From the NCBI GenBank assembly GCA_046726955.1, contig JBKPBQ010000110.1, positions 1 through 5,419 of the forward strand: a stretch of DNA of 5,419 nt, read 5' to 3'. The position numbers and the translations under genes are program-made. Positions 1 through 5,419 of the stretch are shown piece by piece. The first letter of the stretch is position 1. Each line of letters begins with the position of its first letter. The DNA comes from CAVPGH01 sp046726955 (GTDB lineage Bacteria; Acidobacteriota; Vicinamibacteria; Fen-336). The notes below the pieces were generated by a model, which saw only the letters and a program-made list of their open reading frames with translations, did no database searches and was not told where the DNA came from.

Positions 1-2499
1 GAGCGATCGCGGCGGCCCGGCCCAGCGGTGCGTCCTTCCGGTCGCGACCTCGACGCGCTCGACGACGGGTGAGTCCTCGCCATAGCGGGCGATCATCAGT
101 TCGCGGCCGTCCGGCGTCCAGCACAGCGGCACGTCGTCGTCTCCGAGGCCGGGCACCGGCGTGGGCTCGCCGCCTCCCAGCGGATAAATGGCCGGGACCT
201 CGTCCGGGCCCAGGGCCACGACCCGCTGGCCGTCGGGGGAAACGGGCCGGCCGAGCTTCGCGAGCGTGACGCCTTCGTCCGTGGCGGGGGTGGGCGCCCC
301 TCCGCCGACGTCCTGCACGTACAGCCGCTCACGGTCGCTCGCGTCGGCGCCCGCGATGACCACGCGCCGACCGGAGGGATCCCACACCGCGCGGACGTAT
401 CGGACGATCGGACCCGCCTCGAGCGTCCGCGTGTCGCCCGCTGCGGTCGGGACGATGACGAGCTGCTGCGGCTGGCTCTTGGCGAGCACGGCGAGAGCAA
501 AGCGCCCGTCGGGCGACAGGGCCTGGCCGTCGCCTTCTCCGAGCCAGACGGCAGGGGATCCGTCGGTCTTCTGGACGTAGAAGGAGAAGTTCGAGCCTGC
601 TCCCTGGCCCACGTCGGTGCCGAGCACCAGTGAGCCGTCGTCGCTGAGGTCGGAGAGGAACGACAGCTCGGCCGCGGGCAGCTCGGTCTCCTCCACGGCC
701 CCTCGCGCCCGCGCGCGAATCTCCATCCAGATGATGCCGGAGGAGAGGAGGGCCTGGCCTCGAGCGGAGAGGTCCAGGAGCGCAAAGGGCCCCGCCTGCT
801 CGAACACCACGCGCTTGCGGCCGGCCAGCGTCACGGCGTGGAGCTGCCGGGGCGGGCCCCCCTCGCTCGCCGAGAACCACACCTCGTCCCCGCGGGGGGA
901 CCACCGAATGTCGTTGGCGGCGGCATACCCGGACGCGATGGTGCGCTTCGCCTGCTTCGGGCCGACGATCGAGATCTCCGCCCGTACGTCGCCGGCGACG
1001 GGATGCTCGATGAAGGCTATGGTGTCGCCGGCTCGGGACACGGAGAGCGAGCCCATCGCGGCGGGCGGCTCGGACTCGTAGAGGATCTTCCCGATAGGGT
1101 ATTCGAGCCGATAGCGTTCACCGACGACGTGGATCACGGCGAGGTCCTTCCCGTCCGGCGACCAGTCGGCGTCGACGACTCCTTCGAGCACCTCCCGCGG
1201 CGTACCCCCCGCCAGGGGCGCCCGCGCCAGCGTTCCCTCCGAGACGCTCCACGTCACGGTGCGCGGCCGCAGGAGCAAGGCCATCTCCTCTCGGGCGGAG
1301 ATGCGCAGGATCAACGCGTCTTTGATGCCCAGCGCACGAGAGGCCGTGGCTCCGGCCCGCGTCGAGTAGAGCTCGCTCGGGCTCGACCCCCATTTCGCGC
1401 CGTAGACGATCGTCTCCCGATCCGGAGCGAATCGAGCCGACTCCACGTTGCCGACACGGAACGTCAGCCGCTGGAAGCTGGGAGGGACCGGCCGCCCCGG
1501 GACCGATCTCCAGGCGAGCCACGCGCCGAGGAGCCCGGCCGCCGCGAGGGCCGCGACACCCACGAGGAGCGCCCCCCCCCGCCGCCTCTCTCTCGACCGG
1601 TCTGCGTCGCCGGTGACCGGCCGCGGCGGCTCGGTGGTCGCACCCTCGAGCGCGAAGGCGAGGTCGCGCGCGGTCTGGAAGCGGTCGGCCGGCGCCTTCT
1701 CGAGGCAGCGCCGCACGACGCGGAGGAGTCCGGGAGGAATTACAGCGGCAGTCCCGAGGGCCTCCGTCGGGTCCTCGCGCAGGATCGCGCTCAGCGTGTC
1801 GGCGGCGGTCGCGCTCTTGAACGCGCGCCGGCCGGTGAGCATCTCGAACAGCACGGCGCCGAAGGAGAAGACATCCGACCGGTGATCCGCCGGCAGCCCG
1901 CGCACCTGCTCCGGCGACATGTAGCCCACCGTCCCCAGCATCGTTCCGGGGTTCGTGCCCGTGCCGGACAGCGTCTCGCCCTCGCTTCCCGCCCTCTCCT
2001 CGCCCGCACGGCCGAGCTTGGCAATCCCGAAATCGAGGATCTTGACGAGCCCGTCCTTCGTCAGGAACAGGTTCTCCGGCTTGAGGTCGCGGTGGACGAT
2101 GCCCCTCTCGTGGGCGGCGGCGAGCCCGCGCGCGATCTGCACGCCGTACTCCACCGCCTTGCGCGCGCCGAGCGCGCCCGTGGCCAGGCGATCGCGCAGC
2201 GTCTCCCCCTGCAGCAGCTCCGAGACGATATAGGGCGAGCCGTCGCTCTGCCCGGTGTCGTAGATGGCCACGATGTTCGGATGATTGAGCGCGCCCGCCG
2301 CCTTCGCCTCGTGCTCGAACCGCTTGAGCCTATCGAGGTCCTCGGCGAGCTCGGCCCGGACGAGCTTGAGCGCCACCTCGCGGGACAGCCGCTCGTCGCG
2401 AGCGCGGTAGACCCGACCCATCCCGCCTTCGCCGAGCAGGGACAGGAGCTCGTACGGCCCGACCAGGGATCCCGGCGAGAGGTCCGAGGCGGCGTTCAC
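1..2499 (-). CDS. Transmembrane Ser/Thr protein kinase with TolB/PD40 beta-propeller (3' end beyond window)
   Basis: This is a Hanks-type kinase that phosphorylates Ser/Thr on proteins. I read 833 codons with no stop; the C-terminus lies beyond the left edge. The start is GTG at 2499, overlapping the upstream TGA by 4 bases, and residues from about 15 already match a kinase N-terminus. Kinase domain, about 15-285: glycine loop GEGGMG (23-28), ATP lysine in VALK (K45), catalytic HRDLKPEN (D138), DFG (156-158), activation segment GTVGYMSPEQ (189-198). It is an RD kinase with all key residues, so probably active. A basic linker (RERRR) leads to one hydrophobic helix at about 310-330. The rest is a beta-propeller with PD40-type blade motifs near 357, 446 (WSPDGK), 533, 619, 662 (SPDGR), 706, 754 (SPDGQ) and 794 (WTPDGR). 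By topology the kinase is cytoplasmic and the propeller extracytoplasmic, probably a sensor or protein-binding part. The ligand is unknown. Family assignment is firm; substrates are inferred only. Confidence 0.95.
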   Translation of the reverse strand, partial: MNAASDLSPGSLVGPYELLSLLGEGGMGRVYRARDERLSREVALKLVRAELAEDLDRLKRFEHEAKAAGALNHPNIVAIYDTGQSDGSPYIVSELLQGETLRDRLATGALGARKAVEYGVQIARGLAAAHERGIVHRDLKPENLFLTKDGLVKILDFGIAKLGRAGEERAGSEGETLSGTGTNPGTMLGTVGYMSPEQVRGLPADHRSDVFSFGAVLFEMLTGRRAFKSATAADTLSAILREDPTEALGTAAVIPPGLLRVVRRCLEKAPADRFQTARDLAFALEGATTEPPRPVTGDADRSRERRRGGALLVGVAALAAAGLLGAWLAWRSVPGRPVPPSFQRLTFRVGNVESARFAPDRETIVYGAKWGSSPSELYSTRAGATASRALGIKDALILRISAREEMALLLRPRTVTWSVSEGTLARAPLAGGTPREVLEGVVDADWSPDGKDLAVIHVVGERYRLEYPIGKILYESEPPAAMGSLSVSRAGDTIAFIEHPVAGDVRAEISIVGPKQAKRTIASGYAAANDIRWSPRGDEVWFSASEGGPPRQLHAVTLAGRKRVVFEQAGPFALLDLSARGQALLSSGIIWMEIRARARGAVEETELPAAELSFLSDLSDDGSLVLGTDVGQGAGSNFSFYVQKTDGSPAVWLGEGDGQALSPDGRFALAVLAKSQPQQLVIVPTAAGDTRTLEAGPIVRYVRAVWDPSGRRVVIAGADASDRERLYVQDVGGGAPTPATDEGVTLAKLGRPVSPDGQRVVALGPDEVPAIYPLGGGEPTPVPGLGDDDVPLCWTPDGRELMIARYGEDSPVVERVEVATGRTHRWAGPPRSL

Positions 2500-3140
2500 G
2501 GAGGAGTGCCCGCTTCCGTCGTGCTGTCCCCCCCTGCCGAGCGGAAGACCAGGATCGCGGAGCCGATGCAGATCTCGTCGCCGTCGGCGAGCTCGGCCTT
2601 CGCTTTGACGGATTGTCCGCGCAAGAAAGTGCCGTTCTTGCTGCCCAGGTCCTCGATTTCGGCTTTCCCTCGGTCGACCACGATCCGCGCGTGGTGGCGA
2701 GACACGCGCGCGAGGTCGATCGAGACCCGCGCATCTGAAGCCCGGCCCAGCAGGTTCTCACCCTCCGCGAGGGGAAAGGTGCGTCCCGCCCACACGAGCC
2801 GGCATACCGAGCGCGGAGACGCCGCCGCGGGCTCGGAGACCGCCTCGCCCGCGAAGGAGTAGCCGAAGCGATGGACGGTTCGGACGAATTGAGGGTCTCG
2901 GGCGTCGTCGCCGATCGCGGAGCGGACCTCGTTGGCGACGCGCGCGAGGCTCGAGTCCGAGACGAAGCTGTCCGGCCACAGCCGCTCGTGGATCTCCTGC
3001 TTGGAGAGCGCGCGGGGGCGTTCCTGCAGCAAGAGCTCCAGGAACTGCAACGCCTTGGGGGACACGGGCTTCGGCGCGCCGTCACGCCGGAGCTCTCTGG
3101 CGTCGCCGTCGAACAGGCACCGGCCGAAACGCAGCCGCAC
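2496..3140 (-). CDS. Winged-helix (OmpR/PhoB-type) DNA-binding protein with C-terminal FHA domain
   Basis: A 214-residue cytoplasmic regulator with two domains. Residues 1-98 form a Trans_reg_C-type winged helix: the opening RLRFGRCLFD, the ARELRRDG hairpin, SPKALQFLELLL, the LSKQEIHERLWPD helix, a recognition helix around 63-77 and the wing VRTVHRFGY (86-94). Residues about 112-201 form an FHA domain, which binds phosphothreonine peptides: GR (132-133), SRHHA (147-151) and GSKNGT (166-171). There is no receiver domain, so the usual Asp phosphorylation input is absent and FHA probably takes that role. GTG at 3140 is the only ordinary start codon downstream of an in-frame TAA at 3216-3218; a GGGAG sequence lies about 10 bases upstream. 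The stop overlaps the kinase start (GTGA), implying co-transcription and coupled translation. That the kinase signals to this FHA domain is inferred. Possible targets are its own operon and the divergent genes. Confidence 0.92.
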   Translation of the reverse strand: MRLRFGRCLFDGDARELRRDGAPKPVSPKALQFLELLLQERPRALSKQEIHERLWPDSFVSDSSLARVANEVRSAIGDDARDPQFVRTVHRFGYSFAGEAVSEPAAASPRSVCRLVWAGRTFPLAEGENLLGRASDARVSIDLARVSRHHARIVVDRGKAEIEDLGSKNGTFLRGQSVKAKAELADGDEICIGSAILVFRSAGGDSTTEAGTPP

Positions 3141-3189
3141 CGCCTCTCGTCTCCCGAAAAGAAAATCAGCGTCGCCGAAGAACTTGCGA

Positions 3190-3219
3190 ATGACTTCGAC
3201 GGACCCTTGGTGCGATTAT
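3190..3219 (+). promoter_or_regulatory. Possible promoter for the exported receiver-like/barrel/redoxin genes
   Basis: ATGACT (3190-3195) resembles TTGACA at 4 of 6 positions. After an 18-base spacer, GATTAT (3214-3219) resembles TATAAT at 4 of 6. The start point would be near 3226, giving a leader of about 78 bases before the ATG at 3304. This -10 overlaps the minus-strand -10, so if both are real the two promoters would compete for the same site. Both boxes are weak. Confidence 0.22.
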
Positions 3220-3242
3220 CCATGCAACTCCTCCGGGCACAA
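3215..3242 (-). promoter_or_regulatory. Possible promoter for the regulator-kinase genes
   Basis: On the minus strand, GATAAT (3220-3215) matches the -10 consensus at 5 of 6 positions. TTGTGC (3242-3237), 16 bases upstream, matches the -35 consensus at 3 of 6. The transcript would begin near 3208, leaving a leader of roughly 65-70 bases before the GTG at 3140. This was found by eye in one of the few AT-richer patches of the window. The weak -35 keeps confidence low, and a promoter further upstream or an alternative sigma factor is possible. Confidence 0.3.
3224..3234 (-). promoter_or_regulatory. Strong Shine-Dalgarno with an out-of-frame ATG upstream of the regulator
   Basis: The minus strand reads GGAGGAG (3234-3228), four bases, then ATG at 3223. 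This is a better ribosome-binding site than the one at the annotated GTG 83 bases downstream. Reading from this ATG begins MDNRTKGPSK and is in a different frame from the winged helix; the open frame continues to about 2330 with a composition typical of a shadow frame. It may be chance, a leader start, or a trace of a frameshift in the true N-terminus. It conflicts with the proposed minus promoter, whose transcript would start downstream of this ATG. Confidence 0.35.
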
Positions 3243-3254
3243 GAGCACACGTGA

Positions 3255-3270
3255 GGCGCCCGGCGGCACC
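3255..3270. repeat. Imperfect inverted repeat in the divergent intergenic region
   Basis: GGCGCC (3255-3260), a 4-base loop CGGC, then GGCACC (3265-3270) form a 6-4-6 dyad with one mismatched pair. It lies upstream of the exported receiver-like gene and just after a perfect CACGTG palindrome at 3248-3253. It could be an operator half-site arrangement, but short GC palindromes are frequent in DNA of this composition. The remainder of 3141-3303 shows no RNA gene or further ORF that I can support. Confidence 0.2.
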
Positions 3271-3291
3271 AGGCTCGCGCGGCGTACGAAT

Positions 3292-3296
3292 GGAGG
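3292..3296 (+). promoter_or_regulatory. Ribosome-binding site of the exported receiver-like gene
   Basis: GGAGG lies 7 bases before the ATG at 3304. It decides the start: the same frame is open far upstream (to 2932), but that extension runs antisense through the regulator gene. The residues after ATG 3304 form a clean signal peptide. Confidence 0.8.
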
Positions 3297-3303
3297 CTCC
3301 CCG

Positions 3304-3825
3304 ATGAAGAAGACGATTCTGGCGACGGGACTCGCGGGGGCGGTGCTGGCGCTGGGAGGCGACGCCTTCGCGTGCGGCGACAAGCTCGTGGTCGTGGGCC
3401 GAGGCCGCCCGACGCGCATGAAGGGACCGTACGCGGCCGCCATCCTCGTGTTCGCAGACCCCGGTGGGTCGTTGCCCGCGGCGCTCGAACAGGGAAACCT
3501 GCGTCGGGACCTCGAGCACGCCGGCCACCGCATCCGCAGCGTGACGACAAAGGAAGAGCTCGGGAGCGCGCTCGAGACCGGCACCTACGACCTCGTCTTC
3601 GCCGACTTCAAGACCGCCGCGTCCATCGAGCCGCAGGTGCAGGCGTCTCGCTCGAAGCCGACCGTCCTTCCCACGCTCTTCAACCCGACCGACGCCGAGC
3701 TGAAGGCGGCCGCGCATCAGTACCACTGCGTGATGAAGGCGCCTTCCGCGCAGAAGGACTACATCGCCACCGTCAACCAGGCCCTGGCGGAACGCGCGAA
3801 GCAGGGTGCGTCCGCGAAGAAGTAG
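3304..3825 (+). CDS. Exported receiver-like (CheY-fold) protein of unknown function
   Basis: A 173-residue protein that I cannot name. It opens with a classical signal peptide (MKKT, hydrophobic stretch about 5-18) ending AFA before C24, so it is probably cleaved and periplasmic; AFAC is a poor lipobox. The mature part reads like a response-regulator receiver: strand AILVFAD (46-52), helix around 57-73, GHRIRSV (74-80), helix 83-92, strand YDLVFADF (95-102), then KPTVLPTLF (118-126) and VMKAP (143-147), with an amphipathic last helix 150-166. In this alignment D101 sits at the phosphoacceptor Asp, T124 at the conserved Thr/Ser and K145 at the conserved Lys; D52 may be the acidic-pocket residue. 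C24 and C142 could pair. Known receivers act in the cytoplasm, so a signal peptide is unusual. It heads the rightward gene set; its stop codon overlaps the barrel gene's ribosome-binding site. The gene is certain; the fold is inferred from motif order. Confidence 0.85.
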   Translation: MKKTILATGLAGAVLALGGDAFACGDKLVVVGRGRPTRMKGPYAAAILVFADPGGSLPAALEQGNLRRDLEHAGHRIRSVTTKEELGSALETGTYDLVFADFKTAASIEPQVQASRSKPTVLPTLFNPTDAELKAAAHQYHCVMKAPSAQKDYIATVNQALAERAKQGASAKK

Positions 3826-3830
3826 GAGGG
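3825..3830 (+). promoter_or_regulatory. Ribosome-binding site of the barrel gene, overlapping the preceding stop
   Basis: GGAGGG begins at the last base of the TAG stop of the preceding gene and lies 7 bases before the ATG at 3838. The overlap fixes the start and supports one transcript with coupled translation across the junction. Confidence 0.8.
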
Positions 3831-3837
3831 TGCGGAA

Positions 3838-4794
3838 ATGCAGGGAACGCCGCTTCGGCTCTGTCGGGTGGTCCTGGCAGGAAGTGTCACCCTCCTCGCC
3901 GGGGCGAGCACGCTCCGCGCCCAGGCCTGGCTGCCTCCCAAGGGCGAGGCGGCGATGACGCTGGGTTACAGCCGGATGTGGGCGACGACACACATCGACT
4001 ACCAGGGAAACGACCTGAGTCCCGGGGACATGATCTGGAACAATGTCGGGGTGGACCTGAGCTACGGGGTGACGAATCGCTTCGCGGTGCGCCTCGGCGT
4101 TCCCTTCGTGACCTCGAAGTACGACGGGGCCTTCCCCCACCCCGTGGTCGCGGGTATCGCGGCCCAGGACGACGGCAAGTACCACTCCCGGTTCCAGGAC
4201 GTCGCGAGCGAGCTGCGGTACCGCGTGACGACGGGGTCCTTTGCGGTCACGCCCTTCGTGGGTCTGGTCGTCCCGACCCACGACTACCCGACCTACGGCC
4301 ACGGCGCCGCGGGCCGAGGGCTCGTCGAGGGCCGGTTCGGAGTGGCCGCGGGCCGCCTTCTCGATCCCCTGCTCCCCGACGCCTACCTCCAGGTCCGCTA
4401 CACGTACTCGGTCCCCGAGAAGGTGCTCGGCGTCTCCCACAACGCGAGCCAGCTCGGCTTCGACCTCGGCTACCTCGTGGGCTCCTCGCTCACGCTGCGG
4501 GCGATCGGGGCCTGGCAGAAGACGCACGGCGGGTGGAGGGTTCCGATCGACTTCCCCGCTCGGACGAGCACGGACTTCACCCACCACGACCAGGTCCCGC
4601 GCACCGAGTACCTGCGGCTGGGAGGCGCCGTCGCGTACTCGATCACGAGCGCGATCGACGTCAACCTCTACGGCTACTCCACCGTCACGGCGAGGAGCGA
4701 CGTCAACATGAAGTCGCTCGGCATCGCCTTCACCTGGAGCGCCTCGCCCGCCCAGCTGATCCGCAAGAAGCGCGCAACTGCAGGCACCAACTAG
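3838..4794 (+). CDS. Outer-membrane beta-barrel protein, 'transporter' (Phenol_MetA_deg-like) type
   Basis: A 318-residue protein with a signal peptide (basic residues at 7 and 10, hydrophobic 11-23, likely cleavage after AQA at 30). The mature chain is a series of alternating aromatic/aliphatic amphipathic strands separated by turns and polar loops. Examples are AAMTLGYSRMW, VGVDLSYGVTNRFAVRLGVPF, ASELRYRV, VTPFVGLVVP, VEGRFGVAAG, LQVRYTYSV, LGFDLGYLV, LTLRAIGAW, LRLGGAVAYSI and IDVNLYGYST, closing with LGIAFTWS. That is roughly 12 strands, the pattern of an outer-membrane barrel. The texture matches proteins labelled 'transporter' in the PF13557 group, whose members are often annotated by context without a proven substrate. 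Unlike many barrels it does not end on an aromatic residue; a basic 17-residue tail (RKKR) follows the last strand. It lies 12 bases after the receiver-like gene and 7 before the redoxin gene. No substrate can be read from the sequence. Confidence 0.85.
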   Translation: MQGTPLRLCRVVLAGSVTLLAGASTLRAQAWLPPKGEAAMTLGYSRMWATTHIDYQGNDLSPGDMIWNNVGVDLSYGVTNRFAVRLGVPFVTSKYDGAFPHPVVAGIAAQDDGKYHSRFQDVASELRYRVTTGSFAVTPFVGLVVPTHDYPTYGHGAAGRGLVEGRFGVAAGRLLDPLLPDAYLQVRYTYSVPEKVLGVSHNASQLGFDLGYLVGSSLTLRAIGAWQKTHGGWRVPIDFPARTSTDFTHHDQVPRTEYLRLGGAVAYSITSAIDVNLYGYSTVTARSDVNMKSLGIAFTWSASPAQLIRKKRATAGTN

Positions 4795-4801
4795 AATCGT
4801 C

Positions 4802-5419
4802 GTGCTCGCGATCCGCCTCGATAACGCCGGTCCTGCCACTCTCGCGCTCGCCCTCCTCGTGGCCCACGGCGCGGCGGCGGACGCTTCGGCGGAGCCGCCG
4901 CGGATCGGCGACGCCGTTGCGGACTTCGAAGCCACCTCCCTCCAGGGCGACACGCTGTCCTTGAAGACGGCGCTCGCCGGGCACAAGGCCGTCGTGGTGG
5001 TTTTCCTTTCGACGCTTTGCCCCTACGCGAAGTACTTCTCGGCGCACCTGCGCGAGCTCGAGGAACGATACGAGCCGCAGGGCGTGCTGTTCGTCGGCGT
5101 GAACGCGAACCGCTGGGAGTCGACGGAGGAAGTCGCGCTCTATGCCGAGCAGCGCGGCTTCGCCTTCCCGATGGTCAAGGACGACGACCACGCGATCGCC
5201 GAGCGGCTCGGAGCCAGGGCGACGCCCGAGGCCTTCCTCCTCGACTCCCAGGGGAGGCTCCGCTACCGGGGCTGGGTCAAGTCCAGGCAGGAGTCGCCGG
5301 ACCTGCAGCACGCGCTCGACGCCGTCCTCGAGGGCCGTCCGGTGCGCCGGCCCGAGACCAAGGCCTTCGGCTGCGCCGTCGATCGGGCCTCCCCCGCCGC
5401 CGCCCCGCCGCCTCGCTGA
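4802..5419 (+). CDS. Exported redoxin (thioredoxin-fold, AhpC/TSA-like) with one N-terminal active-site Cys and a C-terminal Cys
   Basis: A 205-residue thioredoxin-fold protein, probably periplasmic. The N-terminus has a hydrophobic segment (12-26) and an Ala-rich cleavage region (about 26-30), although the n-region is weak (one Arg at 5, Asp at 7). Fold landmarks: IGDAVADFEATSLQG (35-49), VVVVFLSTLCPYAKY (64-78) with C73, GVLFVGVNAN (94-103), FPMVKDD (122-128), the cis-Pro segment ATPEAFLLD (140-148) with P142, and LRYRGW (153-158). The active site is CPYA, not CxxC, so it is not an ordinary TlpA/ResA-type reductase. A second Cys in FGC (C191) could be the resolving partner. GTG at 4802 follows the barrel stop by 7 bases with no clear Shine-Dalgarno, which suggests coupled translation. 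The window ends at the TGA. Peroxidase, thiol reductase and metal-linked roles remain open; the redoxin family call is firm. Confidence 0.9.
   Translation: MLAIRLDNAGPATLALALLVAHGAAADASAEPPRIGDAVADFEATSLQGDTLSLKTALAGHKAVVVVFLSTLCPYAKYFSAHLRELEERYEPQGVLFVGVNANRWESTEEVALYAEQRGFAFPMVKDDDHAIAERLGARATPEAFLLDSQGRLRYRGWVKSRQESPDLQHALDAVLEGRPVRRPETKAFGCAVDRASPAAAPPPR

Noticed and set aside
838..2862. 674-codon open frame on the plus strand
   Set aside because: It runs antisense through the kinase and regulator genes. Its product is Arg/Pro/Glu-rich without domain motifs, as expected for a shadow frame in GC-rich DNA, while the minus strand shows complete kinase and FHA motifs.
2932..3303. N-terminal extension of the receiver-like gene in the same frame
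   Set aside because: The extension is antisense to the regulator. The ATG at 3304 has GGAGG at 7 bases and starts a proper signal peptide, which an extension would bury.
3361..3384. Lipoprotein reading of the receiver-like protein (Cys at 24)
   Set aside because: The residues before the Cys are AFA; Phe at -2 and Ala at -3 are poor for a lipobox. A signal peptidase I site after AFA fits better.
2330..3550. 406-codon minus-strand frame that includes the ATG at 3223
   Set aside because: It crosses the intergenic region and overlaps both flanking genes in other frames. It is Arg/Ser/Pro-rich low-complexity sequence. Only its ATG with strong ribosome-binding site is kept, as a separate observation.
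3372..4964. 530-codon plus-strand frame
   Set aside because: It overlaps the receiver-like, barrel and redoxin genes in another frame and is Arg/Gly/Pro-rich with no motifs.
3166..4986. 606-codon open frame on the minus strand
   Set aside because: It lies opposite the three rightward genes and is Arg/Gly/Val/Asp-rich with no recognisable fold. The plus-strand genes have signal peptides, good ribosome-binding sites and family motifs.
1..5419. CRISPR arrays, tRNA/rRNA genes, insertion sequences, terminators
   Set aside because: I saw no spaced direct repeats, tRNA-like cloverleaf, transposase motif or hairpin followed by a T-run. The window is almost fully coding, and the rightward gene set ends at the window edge.

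Overview
The window is GC-rich bacterial DNA carrying five genes in two divergent groups. An exported outer-membrane-type beta-barrel shows the host has a two-membrane (Gram-negative-type) envelope. A membrane-anchored Ser/Thr kinase with a TolB-like propeller, next to a winged-helix/FHA regulator, is typical of Acidobacteriota and also occurs in Myxococcota and related high-GC phyla. I favour an acidobacterium, but this rests on gene style, not on a marker gene.

Left arm (positions 1-3140, minus strand): a signalling pair. The upstream gene (GTG at 3140) encodes a 214-residue protein with an OmpR/PhoB-type winged helix followed by an FHA phosphothreonine-binding domain. Its TGA overlaps the GTG start of the next gene by 4 bases (GTGA, 2496-2499). 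That gene encodes a large transmembrane Hanks-type kinase: a cytoplasmic kinase domain, one membrane helix and an extracytoplasmic PD40/TolB propeller. It is open to the left window edge, so its C-terminus is missing. The likely logic is that the kinase phosphorylates proteins read by the FHA domain, giving a membrane-to-promoter route without a histidine kinase.

Centre (3141-3303): a 163-base divergent intergenic region. It holds an AT-richer patch with overlapping weak promoter-like sequences on both strands, an imperfect dyad, and an unexplained strong ribosome-binding site plus ATG that is out of frame with the regulator.

Right arm (3304-5419, plus strand): a tight three-gene set, probably an operon. 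It encodes (i) a small exported protein whose mature part reads like a response-regulator receiver domain, with the Asp, Thr and Lys landmarks in place; (ii) an outer-membrane beta-barrel of the 'transporter' (Phenol_MetA_deg-like) type; (iii) an exported thioredoxin-fold redoxin with one active-site Cys and a C-terminal Cys. All three products appear to leave the cytoplasm, so this looks like an envelope module. The exported receiver-like protein is the least expected item in the window.
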